64,000 nucleotides of DNA from Phaeobacter sp. B1627 (GTDB lineage: Bacteria > Pseudomonadota > Alphaproteobacteria > Rhodobacterales > Rhodobacteraceae), in the NCBI RefSeq assembly GCF_006265095.1, contig NZ_VCNK01000016.1:1-64000 (forward strand), written 5' to 3'. The notes below the pieces were generated by a model. The model had not been told where the DNA came from, made no database searches, and was given only the letters and a program-made list of their open reading frames with translations. Position numbers and translations under genes: made by a program. Positions 35,986 to 45,532 of the stretch are shown here, piece by piece (positions within the stretch are counted from its first letter, which is position 1; each line of letters begins with the position of its first letter).

Positions 35986-36864
35986 TTATACCAACTCTTG
36001 GTTAACGACAGGTTCTATGCGCGATTCCTGATCTTTCCAGTGGGTTCTGTTGCGCACAACCCCCTCTTTACGGACTTTCGCGATCATCTCACGGTCAACT
36101 TCCGCATAGGTCCAACCGGGCTGATTCAGGCTCCCTTCGGCAAAAACACCCGTCGCCGGAAAGCCCGTGTCGGGGGGGCCGAAAATCCCGCCCATCCCAA
36201 CGTTTTCCTCCACCGCCTCAGACCAACGGGCGGCCCCGACGGTTGAGGACATGGCGGTCACGCATTGCTGCTCCAACGCGCGCGCCATGGAGCCGATGCG
36301 CACCCGCCAATATCCGGCCAGCGCCTCAGTACAGGAGGGGACAAGAATAAAGTCCGCCTCCGACACCGCACGCGCCAGCAAGGGATATTCGCTGTCGTAG
36401 CAGATCAAAACCGCGATCTTTCCGATGGCAGTTTCAAAGACCTTCAGCGGCCCGCCCGTCACCACGTCCCAAGGGTCCCGTTCGAACATGGTCATGATTT
36501 GCTTGTCCTGATGGCCGCGCGCCCCGGTTGGTGTGTAGAGTTCCGCGCGGTTCACCGGCCGTGAAAAACCGGCGTGGACCGGAGCGGAGGCGCCAAGGAT
36601 ATGCAGCTTGTACTCGGCCGCGAGCTTCAGGTGCAATTCGGCGACGGCTTCCATCTTTTCGGAGACCGACTGAATGGATGCTTCGAGGTTCCCGGCGATC
36701 GCCGCTCCGTCCAGCGTCGAGAGCTCCATGGCGCCGTACTCGGGAAAAACCAACAGGTCTGCCTTGTTCCGCGCTGCTGTCGACACCCAGTCCGAGAGTT
36801 TGTCTTCGTATTGCGACCAGCTGTCGAGCCAGTCGAGCGGGTAGGCGGCGGTTGCGATCTTCAT
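35986..36864 (-). CDS. Nitrilase-superfamily carbon-nitrogen hydrolase
   Basis: This 292-aa protein has the E-K-C triad of the superfamily: Glu in VFPEYGAME, Lys in [10 protein letters not shown] and Cys in [11 protein letters not shown]. The lack of a signal peptide points to a cytoplasmic amidase or N-carbamoylase-type enzyme. ATG 36864 ([12 protein letters not shown]) is the family-like start; an upstream ATG at 36909 adds an unrelated extension. The substrate cannot be told. It is followed upstream by a GNAT gene on the same strand, a pairing seen in relatives. Confidence 0.88.
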   Translation of the reverse strand: MKIATAAYPLDWLDSWSQYEDKLSDWVSTAARNKADLLVFPEYGAMELSTLDGAAIAGNLEASIQSVSEKMEAVAELHLKLAAEYKLHILGASAPVHAGFSRPVNRAELYTPTGARGHQDKQIMTMFERDPWDVVTGGPLKVFETAIGKIAVLICYDSEYPLLARAVSEADFILVPSCTEALAGYWRVRIGSMARALEQQCVTAMSSTVGAARWSEAVEENVGMGGIFGPPDTGFPATGVFAEGSLNQPGWTYAEVDREMIAKVRKEGVVRNRTHWKDQESRIEPVVNQELV

Positions 36865-36972
36865 GTCATACTTCTCCGGTGCGCGATGGCCGTAGGAAGG
36901 TTGGCGCATCTATTTTGCAGAATAACGTTATTTTCGAGGCCCCAGAGGTGGGGGCAGGTATTCTTTGGATCG

Positions 36973-37560
36973 TCAGAGGTCCCTTATCCAGAACTGAAGG
37001 GATTTTCGCGATTGTTGGTCTTGATCGATATCTTTCCACGAAAACTCTGCCTCAACATTGATCAATGGGGCGTAGCCACGTTTGCGCCAAAAGGGATCAA
37101 GCGGAGAATAATCGGCTGGCTTGAGAGGATGATCGTCCGGACGGGTCACACTGCAAAACGCCGCTTTGTCATATCCGGACCGCCGGGCATGCGCTTCGCG
37201 CACATCAAAGAACGCGTGCCCGGCTCCTTGGCCGCGATACTCGGGCAGCAATACCGACTCGGCGCAGTAAAAGATTCTGCTGAGATCCAGTCCGCTCCCG
37301 TCAAATGCCTGCGCGAAATCATCGGCGTGATCGGCCAGAGGCGTTCCCGTTGCCGCGCCCACCAGCTGTTCCCCATCGAATGCACCGACCACAATCGCCT
37401 CTTTGCTGGTGCGATAGCTTTGCAGGTAGTGTCGTTCGTAGGCGAGATCGCCATCGTAGAGATAGGGCCAGAACCGGAAGACCTCAATGCGCAGGCGCGC
37501 GACCTCATCCAACGAGGCTTCCAGCGCGGCACCTGTCAGGGCATGGATGCGCAACGACAT
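36973..37560 (-). CDS. GNAT-family N-acetyltransferase
   Basis: This 195-aa protein has the acetyl-CoA loop in VLLPEYRGQGAGHAFFD (Q/R-x-x-G-x-A type), preceded by a strand ending in the conserved acidic turn. The first residues MSLRIHALTGAALE start at 37560, where the ATG touches the stop of the SnoaL-like gene. An in-frame ATG 24 bp further upstream is less likely. It precedes the carbon-nitrogen hydrolase; the substrate is unknown. Confidence 0.8.
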   Translation of the reverse strand: MSLRIHALTGAALEASLDEVARLRIEVFRFWPYLYDGDLAYERHYLQSYRTSKEAIVVGAFDGEQLVGAATGTPLADHADDFAQAFDGSGLDLSRIFYCAESVLLPEYRGQGAGHAFFDVREAHARRSGYDKAAFCSVTRPDDHPLKPADYSPLDPFWRKRGYAPLINVEAEFSWKDIDQDQQSRKSLQFWIRDL

Positions 37561-37955
37561 CAGGCAGAGACCTGTTTGATCCAATCCGCAAGGTTGTAAT
37601 AGGTGGTGACCCGGGTGATGAGCCCGTCCCGCAGATCGAAAAATGAACCCGCCGGCAACTTGTACGTCTGACCGCTTGCGTCCGGCAGGCCCGCGTCGGT
37701 CTCAAGGTAGGTGCCATTTACCGTGTATTCCGCTGCGGCGCGATCAGCGGTTTCATTGGTCAGGATGACCAAATCCGTCAGCTCTTCCTTGTAGCATCGG
37801 CTCATATGGGTGCAAAATTCCGCGAATTTCGCTTTGCCAACGCGGATTTCGCCCTCATTCACATGGTGCGCCACGTCATCGGCGAGGCACTCTATCATGC
37901 CGTCGGTGTCATCGGCGTTGAAGGCGGCGAAATAGCGGGCGATCGTATCGTTCAT
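37560..37955 (-). CDS. SnoaL-like / NTF2-fold protein
   Basis: This 131-aa protein starts MNDTIARYFAAFNADDTDGM and ends ITRVTTYYNLADWIKQV, the typical ends of the ketosteroid isomerase-related SnoaL fold. The family includes small isomerases and hydratases. It abuts the GNAT stop and start region and lies 1 bp from the LMW phosphatase gene, so all three are probably co-transcribed. The substrate is unknown. Confidence 0.8.
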   Translation of the reverse strand: MNDTIARYFAAFNADDTDGMIECLADDVAHHVNEGEIRVGKAKFAEFCTHMSRCYKEELTDLVILTNETADRAAAEYTVNGTYLETDAGLPDASGQTYKLPAGSFFDLRDGLITRVTTYYNLADWIKQVSA

Positions 37956-38411
37956 TCAAATCTCCATCGGGGTGCCCCAGCGCGCCGTCAGCCGCTCCAG
38001 GATCTGGTCTCTGGTCTGTCTGTAGCTTTCTAGCTTCGCCTCACGTGTCTCGCCCAGCCCGGTAGGGTCCATAATCGGCCAATAATCGACATCGAGGTGA
38101 AAAAGCCGCGTGAGTTCCAGCGCGCGGCGCTGACTGGCGGGAGAGAGCGCAATCACGAGGTCATAGGCGGAGATGTCATCGCCCCATTCCTCCATCTCGT
38201 CGAAGGACCGCGAGCGGTGACGTGACAGCTCCACCCCGATTTCCTGACAGACCGTGATGCAGAAACCATCGATTTCCATATCGTTCTTGACACCGGCCGA
38301 CTGCACATAGGTGCCGGTGCCATAGAGTTTTTTCATGATCCCTTCGGCCATCGGAGATCGGACCGCGTTATGGTCACAGCAGAACAGAACGGACTGCGGA
38401 AGAGCCTCCAC
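37956..38411 (-). CDS. Low-molecular-weight protein tyrosine phosphatase family
   Basis: This 151-aa protein has the P-loop CDHNAVRSPMAEG (C-x5-R-S) at residues 12-18 and a C-terminal general-acid region with DYWPIMDPTG. Members remove phosphate from protein tyrosines or act as arsenate reductases. In this group the gene is conserved beside UPF0262 and hisD, which favours a housekeeping role over arsenate resistance. Confidence 0.88.
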   Translation of the reverse strand: MEALPQSVLFCCDHNAVRSPMAEGIMKKLYGTGTYVQSAGVKNDMEIDGFCITVCQEIGVELSRHRSRSFDEMEEWGDDISAYDLVIALSPASQRRALELTRLFHLDVDYWPIMDPTGLGETREAKLESYRQTRDQILERLTARWGTPMEI

Positions 38412-38414
38412 CCA

Positions 38415-38894
38415 TCAGCCTCCGAAGTGCAAAACGCAAATCAGCGTGAAAAGCCTGCGGGCGGTGTCGGTGTCCAGCTCCGCCTTGCCGTCGAGACGTT
38501 CCTGCAGCACGCGGCTGCCTTCGTTGTGGATGCCGCGCCGCGCCATATCGATGGTTTCGATCTGACTGGGGGGCAGGGTCTTGACCGCGTTGAAGTAGCT
38601 TTCGCAGATTTGATAATAGTCTTTCACCACCTGCCGGAACGGCATCAATGACAGGTGAAATTCCGCAGCTTTTTCGCCCTCTTCGGTCTGGATATCAAAG
38701 ACCAGCCGTTTATCGCGAATGGAGAGAGAGACGTGGTAGGGGCCGTCCGGTGCCGCGAGGCCATCTTTCGGCGGCAGAATAAAGCTGTTTTCCTCAAGCA
38801 GGTCAAAGATGGCAACCTTGCGTTCCTGCTCGATCTCCGGTGTCGGAGCGGGCAGGTTGCTGTCATCAAGTTCAAAGTGGCTGATCCGGCTCAT
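38415..38894 (-). CDS. UPF0262 family protein
   Basis: This 159-aa protein is clearly of UPF0262: MSRISHFELDDSNLPAPTPE at the start, SLMPFRQVVKDYYQICESYF in the centre and ARRGIHNEGSRVLQERL near the end. Its function is unknown. It is conserved in alphaproteobacteria near hisD and precedes the LMW phosphatase by 3 bp. Confidence 0.93.
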   Translation of the reverse strand: MSRISHFELDDSNLPAPTPEIEQERKVAIFDLLEENSFILPPKDGLAAPDGPYHVSLSIRDKRLVFDIQTEEGEKAAEFHLSLMPFRQVVKDYYQICESYFNAVKTLPPSQIETIDMARRGIHNEGSRVLQERLDGKAELDTDTARRLFTLICVLHFGG

Positions 38895-39127
38895 ATCTCT
38901 GGTCCCAAATCCATCTCATCTATTGACCTAGCGGATCATTGCCGTTCGCACAATCGATCCGGATCCTGACGCAACGCAATCACTGCGCAACTTTTGCGTC
39001 AGCGCGCCATCAAATCCGAAGGGACGTCTGGAAAGCCGCCGCTGCGCGCCCTGGCGTCAAGGATTTGTTAACCACGGGCATGCGCTGATCAAGATATGCC
39101 GGATAGAGACACGGTCCGGCCTGCAAG

Positions 39128-39167
39128 AGGCTCAGCATTGCGGAGGGCAGCCCGCAAAGCTGAGCCT
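39128..39167. repeat. Hairpin in the hisD-UPF0262 gap
   Basis: aggctcagc (39128-39136) pairs with gctgagcct (39159-39167), and an inner ttgcgg/ccgcaa pair extends the stem. A T-run follows on the plus strand only, so it would stop plus-strand transcripts; hisD is on the minus strand. The rest of the 324-bp gap holds no gene. Confidence 0.6.
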
Positions 39168-39218
39168 TGATATTTTTTGCATTGCTTCCTCAAGTGGCTT
39201 CACGCCTGCGTGTGAGGG

Positions 39219-40523
39219 TCAACGGTTCAGCGCGTCCAGCCGCGCGCGGATTGACAGGCCATGGGCCTCCAGACTTTCACTCGACGCAAGCGTCGCCGCC
39301 GCAGGCCCCACCGCCCGCAGCGCCTCGGGGGTCATATGGCTAAGGGTCGTGCGCTTGAGGAAGTCCATCACCGAAAGGCCGGAGGAGAACCGGGCGGAGC
39401 GTGCCGTGGGGAGCACATGGTTCGGCCCGCCAATATAGTCGCCGATGGCCTCGGGCGTATACTGTCCCAGAAAAATGGCGCCCGCATGAATGGTCTGTTT
39501 GCTCAGGGCCTCCGGATCAGCCACGCAAAGCTCCAGATGCTCCGGCGCAATCCTGTCGGAGAGGGTCGCGGCTTCCTCCATGTCCCGAACCACGATGACG
39601 GCGCCAAAATCGCGCCAGCTCGCCCCGGCAATGGGGCTGCGCTCCAGCGTTTCCAGACGGGCCTCGACAGCCGCGACGACAGCCCGGCCGAAGGCTGCAC
39701 TGTCTGTGATCAGAAGGGATTGCGCGCTTTCGTCGTGTTCGGCCTGGCTCAGCAGGTCCAATGCGATCCAATCCGGGTTGTTGTCCTCGTCGGCGATGAC
39801 GAGGATCTCGGAAGGGCCCGCGATCATATCGATGCCCACCTTGCCAAAGACCCGGCGTTTGGCAGCCGCGACAAATGCGTTTCCGGGGCCTGTGATCTTA
39901 TCCACCGGAGCAATGGTATTGGTTCCATATGCCAGTGCCGCAATCGCCTGCGCCCCTCCGACCCGGTAGATTTCATCCACGCCAGACAGCCTCGCGGCCA
40001 GCAGTACCAGCGGGTTGATCTGCCCGTCCGGGGTCGGGACCGTCACCGCAAGGCGCGCGACACCGGCCACCTTTGCGGGCACAGCGTTCATGAGAACAGA
40101 GGAGGGATAGCTGGCCAGCCCGCCCGGCACGTACAAGCCCGCAGCCGAAACCGCCGACCAGCGCCAGCCAAGCGTTGCCCCTGCATCATCCGTCCAGGAG
40201 CGATCTTCGGGCATCTGCTGTGCGTGATACGCCCGGATGCGGGCGGCAGCCATCTCCAGCGCCGCGTGTTCCGCCTTGGGAACATTGGCAATAGCGGCGT
40301 CGATCTCGGCAGAGGAAATACGCAATTGCGATGCATCGTCCAGCGCCAGGCGATCGAATTTTGCCGTCAGCTCCAGCAAGGCCTGATCCCCACGGGAGCG
40401 CACGTCGGCGATGATCCCCGCCACTGTCGCGTCCACATCCGGGCTGTCTTCGCGCTTGGCGTTCAGAAGCGTGACAAAGGACTGTTCAAACGTACTGTCC
40501 GTCGTGTCGAGGAAAACGGGCAT
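39219..40523 (-). CDS. hisD: Histidinol dehydrogenase
   Basis: This 434-aa enzyme catalyses the last two oxidations of histidine synthesis, L-histidinol to L-histidine with NAD and zinc. Conserved stretches include GLYVPGGLASYPSSVLMNA, SQAEHDESAQ with metal ligands, APEHLEL with the catalytic Glu-His pair, and GPNHVLPT. ATG 40523 (MPVFLDTTDS) is the family start; an ATG at 40577 adds an unrelated leader. It follows DUF2948 by 63 bp on the same strand. Confidence 0.96.
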   Translation of the reverse strand: MPVFLDTTDSTFEQSFVTLLNAKREDSPDVDATVAGIIADVRSRGDQALLELTAKFDRLALDDASQLRISSAEIDAAIANVPKAEHAALEMAAARIRAYHAQQMPEDRSWTDDAGATLGWRWSAVSAAGLYVPGGLASYPSSVLMNAVPAKVAGVARLAVTVPTPDGQINPLVLLAARLSGVDEIYRVGGAQAIAALAYGTNTIAPVDKITGPGNAFVAAAKRRVFGKVGIDMIAGPSEILVIADEDNNPDWIALDLLSQAEHDESAQSLLITDSAAFGRAVVAAVEARLETLERSPIAGASWRDFGAVIVVRDMEEAATLSDRIAPEHLELCVADPEALSKQTIHAGAIFLGQYTPEAIGDYIGGPNHVLPTARSARFSSGLSVMDFLKRTTLSHMTPEALRAVGPAAATLASSESLEAHGLSIRARLDALNR

Positions 40524-40586
40524 TGCGGCCTCCTTCAGAATTTGACCCTGCTTAAACCGCTGTCCCGCTGGTCTCAAGGCGTGGGA

Positions 40587-41063
40587 TCACTCGCCGTGCC
40601 GTGGCATATGCCCAGAAGGCGCCACATAGGGCCTGGTCACATCCTTGAGCGTCACATCGATAGCCTCCACCGAGAGGCGTATGGCGCCATCACCCGCCAG
40701 CGTCAGAAGGAGATGGCCCGCCCCATCCTCGCCCGGTTCGAAGGTGAGGGACAGCAGCGACAGAACGAGATCCGTGTCGCGACGGTCCACCCCCTGGGAC
40801 GCAACACCCAGGACGTTTTCTGCAACCAACAATGACTGCACCCGCTCAAATGCGCGCCCGCGCCGCTCTGCTGCGGCCCGGTCTTCCCAGCGGAACCGGT
40901 TCACCAAAAGCGCGAAGCGACGTGCGGATGGTTGCCAGGTCATCTCTGTCACGGGAAAAACCGCATCCTGAACCAGAGAGGAAATGACGTCCAGATCCAC
41001 CAGATCGCAGGCGCCCAGATTGAGCGGGCGTTCGCGGCCATCTTCAAAGGTTGCGTCTGACAT
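40587..41063 (-). CDS. DUF2948 family protein
   Basis: This 158-aa protein of unknown function begins [20 protein letters not shown] and has the conserved FPVTEMTWQPSARRFALLVN. DUF2948 proteins sit between murA and hisD in many Rhodobacteraceae. The start touches the murA stop, indicating translational coupling. No catalytic motif is visible. Confidence 0.92.
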   Translation of the reverse strand: MSDATFEDGRERPLNLGACDLVDLDVISSLVQDAVFPVTEMTWQPSARRFALLVNRFRWEDRAAAERRGRAFERVQSLLVAENVLGVASQGVDRRDTDLVLSLLSLTFEPGEDGAGHLLLTLAGDGAIRLSVEAIDVTLKDVTRPYVAPSGHMPRHGE

Positions 41064-42334
41064 CAGCTTTCCTTGATGCGTTCGATTTTTGCACCCACCG
41101 CCGACAGCTTGCGCACCACATGTTCGTAGCCACGATCAAGGTGATAGACACGGCTGACCTTTGTCTCGCCCGCCGCAGCAAGCCCCGCAAGGATCAGTGA
41201 CACCGAGGCCCGCAGATCGGTGGCCATCACCGGCGCTCCTTTCAGACGATCAACACCGGTCACCTTGGCGGTGCCGCCGTGGACGTCGATCTGCGCGCCC
41301 ATGCGGATCAGTTCCGGCGCGTGCATGAAACGGTTCTCGAAGATCCGCTCTTCCAGGGTTGCAACGCCGTCTGCCGTGCACATCAACGCCATGAACTGCG
41401 CCTGCAGGTCGGTTGGAAAGCCCGGAAAGGGTTCTGTGACCACATCAACCGCGCGAACCCGGTCCACCACGCGGCGCACCCGCAGACCGCTGTCGGTTTC
41501 GCTGATCTCCACCCCGGTGGCTTCCAGCTTGGCGCAGAACGCTTCCAACAGATTGCGGCGCCCGCCAAGCAGCTCGACTTCGCCGCCACATATTGCCGGG
41601 GCCAGCATATAGGTCCCAAGCTCGATCCGGTCGGTCACCACCGGGTGCGTCGCCCCATTCAGCCGGTCCACCCCCTGAATGGTGATCGTTTCGGTACCTT
41701 CGCCTTCGATCTGCGCGCCCATTTTGCGCAGACACTCGGCCAGATCGATAATCTCGGGCTCTCTGGCGGCGTTTTTCAGAACCGTCGTGCCTTTGGCCAG
41801 GGTCGCTGCCAACAGCGCGTTTTCCGTTGCTCCGACCGACACAAAGGGGAACTCGACCACGCCGCCCTGCAACCGCCCGCCAGGTGCTTTGGCGTGGACG
41901 TATCCGTCGCGAAGATCCAGCTCCGCGCCCATGGCCTCCAGCGCCTTGAGGTGAAGATCAACCGGACGCGCGCCAATCGCACAGCCACCGGGCAAGGACA
42001 CGACCGCCTGTCCGTCACGTGCCAACATGGGCCCGAGAACCAGAATGGACGCCCGCATCTTGCGCACGATATCATAATGCGCCGTATGATTGTCGAGCGC
42101 GTGGCTCGACATGGCCAGCACTTTGCCATCCTGCAGGGCCGACACTTCCGCCCCAAGCGATTGCAGCAAGGAGGTCATCGTGCGGATGTCACTTAACCGG
42201 GGCGCATTGGTCAGGGTCAGCGGCTCTTCGCTCAGAAGCGTCGCGGGCATCAGCGTCAGGCAGGCGTTTTTGGCCCCTGCGATGGGAATCGCACCGTTTA
42301 GCGGGCCATTTCCGGTTACCAAAATCGAATCCAT
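41063..42334 (-). CDS. murA: UDP-N-acetylglucosamine 1-carboxyvinyltransferase
   Basis: This 423-aa enzyme catalyses the first committed step of peptidoglycan synthesis, transfer of enolpyruvyl from PEP to UDP-GlcNAc. Conserved features are [17 protein letters not shown] at the start and the active-site Cys in [13 protein letters not shown], the residue targeted by fosfomycin. It is preceded by a 51-aa gene 5 bp upstream and followed directly by DUF2948. Confidence 0.97.
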   Translation of the reverse strand: MDSILVTGNGPLNGAIPIAGAKNACLTLMPATLLSEEPLTLTNAPRLSDIRTMTSLLQSLGAEVSALQDGKVLAMSSHALDNHTAHYDIVRKMRASILVLGPMLARDGQAVVSLPGGCAIGARPVDLHLKALEAMGAELDLRDGYVHAKAPGGRLQGGVVEFPFVSVGATENALLAATLAKGTTVLKNAAREPEIIDLAECLRKMGAQIEGEGTETITIQGVDRLNGATHPVVTDRIELGTYMLAPAICGGEVELLGGRRNLLEAFCAKLEATGVEISETDSGLRVRRVVDRVRAVDVVTEPFPGFPTDLQAQFMALMCTADGVATLEERIFENRFMHAPELIRMGAQIDVHGGTAKVTGVDRLKGAPVMATDLRASVSLILAGLAAAGETKVSRVYHLDRGYEHVVRKLSAVGAKIERIKES

Positions 42335-42339
42335 CTGCT

Positions 42340-42495
42340 CTATCCTTTAGCGTCGCCCGAGGCGTCGTCTTTTTGTTCGGACCGTGCCTTGGCTTGTGCC
42401 TTGCGCCGGGCCATGTTCGCCTTCAGGGCCGCTTTCAGGCGATCCTCACGGGCGGCCCCGGGTCGGTTACCGGTAGGTTTCTTTTTCTCTGCCAT
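42340..42495 (-). CDS. Small basic protein upstream of murA (51 aa)
   Basis: The frame reads [20 protein letters not shown] and continues with [14 protein letters not shown] before an acidic end. It is highly charged, with alternating Lys/Arg and Ala, as in small nucleic-acid-binding or disordered proteins. The stop lies 5 bp before murA, which suggests a shared transcript. Codon use is like that of the neighbouring core genes. It is too short to place in a family with certainty. Confidence 0.7.
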   Translation of the reverse strand: MAEKKKPTGNRPGAAREDRLKAALKANMARRKAQAKARSEQKDDASGDAKG

Positions 42496-42653
42496 ACACC
42501 GTGTCTAACTTAGTCGAAAAAAAGCGTCCAGATCCTCTTGCATCCCCTACCGAATATGCATAGAAGCCCGCTCACAGAGACGCCGCAATTCAAAGGTGAA
42601 CTGCTCTCTTCGGGGAGTGCTTTGAAAGACTGACGGCTTCGAAGTGACATAGT

Positions 42654-42728
42654 GCTGCTGTGGCTCAGTGGTAGAGCACCCCCTTGGTAAGGGGGAGGTC
42701 GTGAGTTCGATCCTCACCAGCAGCACCA
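42654..42728 (+). tRNA. tRNA-Thr (GGT)
   Basis: The gene is 75 nt with encoded CCA. GCTGCTG pairs with CAGCAGC in the acceptor stem. The anticodon stem CCCCC/GGGGG holds loop TTGGTAA, anticodon GGT. The T-arm GTGAGTTCGATCCTCAC is perfect. It is divergent from murA. The following stretch to 43039 (311 bp) holds no recognised gene. Confidence 0.96.
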
Positions 42729-43039
42729 TTTCATACTTTCTTCTGGAAAAATCTCCGAACGCCCTTGTGAATCTCCTAATACACAGCAGAGCAAGGTGTT
42801 TATTGGTGTTCCATATGTTTTTCAAACCTCACCGCATACGGGAGAGGGTCTTGGTCTGAACCATGCGGTTGACGAGTCCCAAGGGTCTCTCATCAGCAAC
42901 TTTCACTTGGCGCGTTCATCCGGAGGCTCAACGGATCGCTGTGGCCGACCTCTCTCGAAGTGCCAGAGCCTTTGACGGAGGGCAGCCCTTCTCATCAGAG
43001 CCTTCCCACCCGGGGACCGCCGGGGCAGGATCGCAGCTG

Positions 43040-45532
43040 TCAAAATGGGGCAACCAGTTTCCGCATCATTGAGTCAGTGAACGGTTTAGGCAGTTTCGCC
43101 GGCCGGGCCGATTTTTCAAGTCCCCGTGGCGTTCGATTAATGTCCCGGGTCGACATAACGGCCAGTCGGCACTTTGGAAACAGCCGGTGCCCGAGGTGCA
43201 GAATTTCCCATCCGGACGCGCCCTTGTCCAGATTCAGGTCGCTGAGCACCAGATCCAGCCCGGGCTGCCGGTGCAGTTGGCTCTTGCCTTCGCTGAAACT
43301 TCCGGCGCGGATCACGACATAGCCCAAACGTTCCAAGGTCTCTGCTGCAGATGCCAGATAGGCGGGATCGTCATCAACCACCAATGCGGTTCCCGGCTTG
43401 AACATCTCACCGGGCTGGCCGCTGTCCTCTGCCAGTGCGGGAAACCAGAGGGTCACAGTCGTGCCCCGATGCGGCCCCTCCGTGCGAGAGGCGAGGGTCA
43501 TGTGGCCACCGGATTGGTGGACAAAACCGTCGACCATGGACAGCCCCAATCCCGTGCCACTGCCGTCCGCGCGGTTGGAATAGAAGGGCTCTGTGGCGTG
43601 GCGCAGTACCTCCGGCGTCATGCCGGAGCCGGTGTCCTGGATAGAGAGCTGCGCCCCGTCTTCGTCGCTGACGCGCACGTGAATGTGGCCGGTTTCGCCG
43701 ATCGCCTGGCCCGCATTGACGCAAAGGTTCAAAATCGCGCTTTCCAATTGCCCCGGATCTACTTTCGCGAAAACTGGCCGTGGCGGACTCTCAACCTCCA
43801 TCTTGACCGTGCTCGGCACCGCAATTTCCAACAGATCTGCCATGCCCTCGACCAGCAATCCGATGTCCGTCACCTGCGGTTCCAGATGTTGCTTCCGGGC
43901 AAAAGCCAGCAGTCGCTCTGTGAGCGAGACACCCAGATCCAGGGCAGATCTCAGACGGGTATGAAGGTGGCGGCTTTCTTCCGGAACAGCGGCCTCCAGC
44001 AGGTGCAGATTGCCGGAAATGCTTGACAGGATATTGCCAAAATCATGGGCGACCTCGCCAGACACTTTTCCCAGCGCCTCGACCCGGCGAATTTCCTCCA
44101 GCCGTTGCTCAACCCGTTTTCGTTCGGTGGTTTCCGACAAAAGCCAGACCTCTTCGCCGCTGGGCAGAGGCGAGCGGCGCAACTCCAGGACGTTGCCGGC
44201 GGGATCGGCATATTCCTCAAAACCGCCATGTTCGCTCGCGGAGGTGCGCCGCGAAAAACGGGAGTCTGCGATCAATTCAGAAACCTGTGCGCGGGTGGCG
44301 TGCTCCGCCGCTGGCAACCGCAGGAGCTGCCGCAGTTTGTCGTTCTCGGCCTCGATCCAGCCCTCGGCGGAGGCAATCGCCACGCCGTCTTTGATGTTGC
44401 GAAACACCCGCGAAAACAGCGCGTTCTGGTGGCCAATCTGCCGGGTCCGGCGCTCCAGCTTGCGGGCGCTTTCGCGAAAGACGTGAAAGGCCGCATAGAG
44501 CTGGCCAATCTCATCCTCGGACTTCGGACCCTGAGGCAGCACGGTGCGGTGGTTCCCGGAGGCAAGCCGGCGCATGGCCTCGGAAATGAGTTGCAGGTTG
44601 CGCGCCACGTAGCGCGACACATAAAGCGAGGATGTGATTGCCACCAGCAAGCTCGCAACCGTCAACGCCAGAAATGCGTTTTTGGCAAATTCCAGGTTGT
44701 TGGAGGTCTCGGCGCGGGCCTGTGACAGGCGTTCTTCTGCGAGAGCAACCTTGATCTCGGCAAACGTGCTGACGCGGCGGGCCTCCTGCCGGATGCGAAA
44801 CAGCGCGTTTTCGGCATCCAGCCGCGCCGCCAGATCGCGGTGTTTCAGCACGAACAGGGTCTCTCCGCGCAGGGCGGTCTGTTCGATCTCGGCCAATGTC
44901 GCCTGATGAACCGGCAAAAGCTGCGGCACCACTGCATCCCGTCGCCTTGTAAAGTGACGGCTGAACTCTCCGAGTTCAATGAGCGCATTGGCCCGGACCG
45001 CACCAATTGCGCTCGCTGTGAGCTGTTGCAGAGCGGACCAGCCCTCCCGCTCTGCCAGCGGCAGAGCCGCGTCGCTGGTCAAGCGCCGCACCCGTTGATC
45101 GAGCCGCACCATATCGCTGGCGATCGCCTCCAATGCCGCCTGCCGCGCCGTCTGCGGTGCCAGTGCGGATGTCAGATCATCGATGGCCGAGCGCAGACGC
45201 GCCACAGGCAGTTGCAGTTCCGGGTCACCCGCCGAGAGAGCTTCGATCCGATCCAGGTTTGCCCGGACCCTCGCCGCTTCCTGTTCCAACTGAAACGGCG
45301 GAAAAAGCGCATGCAAGAAGGGGGCAGAGGTCGCCAGATCGGCAGATTCGCGTGACAGATCCAAAGCTTCGGAGACTTCCGCCAGCGTGTCTTTGTGCAG
45401 AACATTCATCCAAAGCTCGGTGCGGTTCAGCACCAGCAATCCAATAGTGCAGACCAGCAGGATCAGGCCAAACAGAACAGCGATCGCCGCGGAAAGGCGG
45501 AAGCGGACACTCAAATCGGAAATTGAGGGCAT
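43040..45532 (-). CDS. Hybrid sensor histidine kinase
   Basis: This 830-aa protein has two membrane helices (about residues 13-35 and 285-305) around a periplasmic helical sensor region. A HAMP segment, a PAS-like domain, a HisKA domain with the phospho-accepting His in GEVAHDFGNILSS, an HATPase with DTGSGMTPEV and GTGLGLSMVDGF, and a C-terminal receiver (VVDDDPAYL, LVLSDLNLDKG) follow. No Hpt domain is seen. It overlaps the response regulator by 1 bp. It probably senses a periplasmic signal linked to the divergent phn transporter. Confidence 0.9.
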   Translation of the reverse strand: MPSISDLSVRFRLSAAIAVLFGLILLVCTIGLLVLNRTELWMNVLHKDTLAEVSEALDLSRESADLATSAPFLHALFPPFQLEQEAARVRANLDRIEALSAGDPELQLPVARLRSAIDDLTSALAPQTARQAALEAIASDMVRLDQRVRRLTSDAALPLAEREGWSALQQLTASAIGAVRANALIELGEFSRHFTRRRDAVVPQLLPVHQATLAEIEQTALRGETLFVLKHRDLAARLDAENALFRIRQEARRVSTFAEIKVALAEERLSQARAETSNNLEFAKNAFLALTVASLLVAITSSLYVSRYVARNLQLISEAMRRLASGNHRTVLPQGPKSEDEIGQLYAAFHVFRESARKLERRTRQIGHQNALFSRVFRNIKDGVAIASAEGWIEAENDKLRQLLRLPAAEHATRAQVSELIADSRFSRRTSASEHGGFEEYADPAGNVLELRRSPLPSGEEVWLLSETTERKRVEQRLEEIRRVEALGKVSGEVAHDFGNILSSISGNLHLLEAAVPEESRHLHTRLRSALDLGVSLTERLLAFARKQHLEPQVTDIGLLVEGMADLLEIAVPSTVKMEVESPPRPVFAKVDPGQLESAILNLCVNAGQAIGETGHIHVRVSDEDGAQLSIQDTGSGMTPEVLRHATEPFYSNRADGSGTGLGLSMVDGFVHQSGGHMTLASRTEGPHRGTTVTLWFPALAEDSGQPGEMFKPGTALVVDDDPAYLASAAETLERLGYVVIRAGSFSEGKSQLHRQPGLDLVLSDLNLDKGASGWEILHLGHRLFPKCRLAVMSTRDINRTPRGLEKSARPAKLPKPFTDSMMRKLVAPF

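Noticed and set aside
39261-40835. 524-codon plus-strand frame
   Set aside because: Antisense shadow of hisD and DUF2948.
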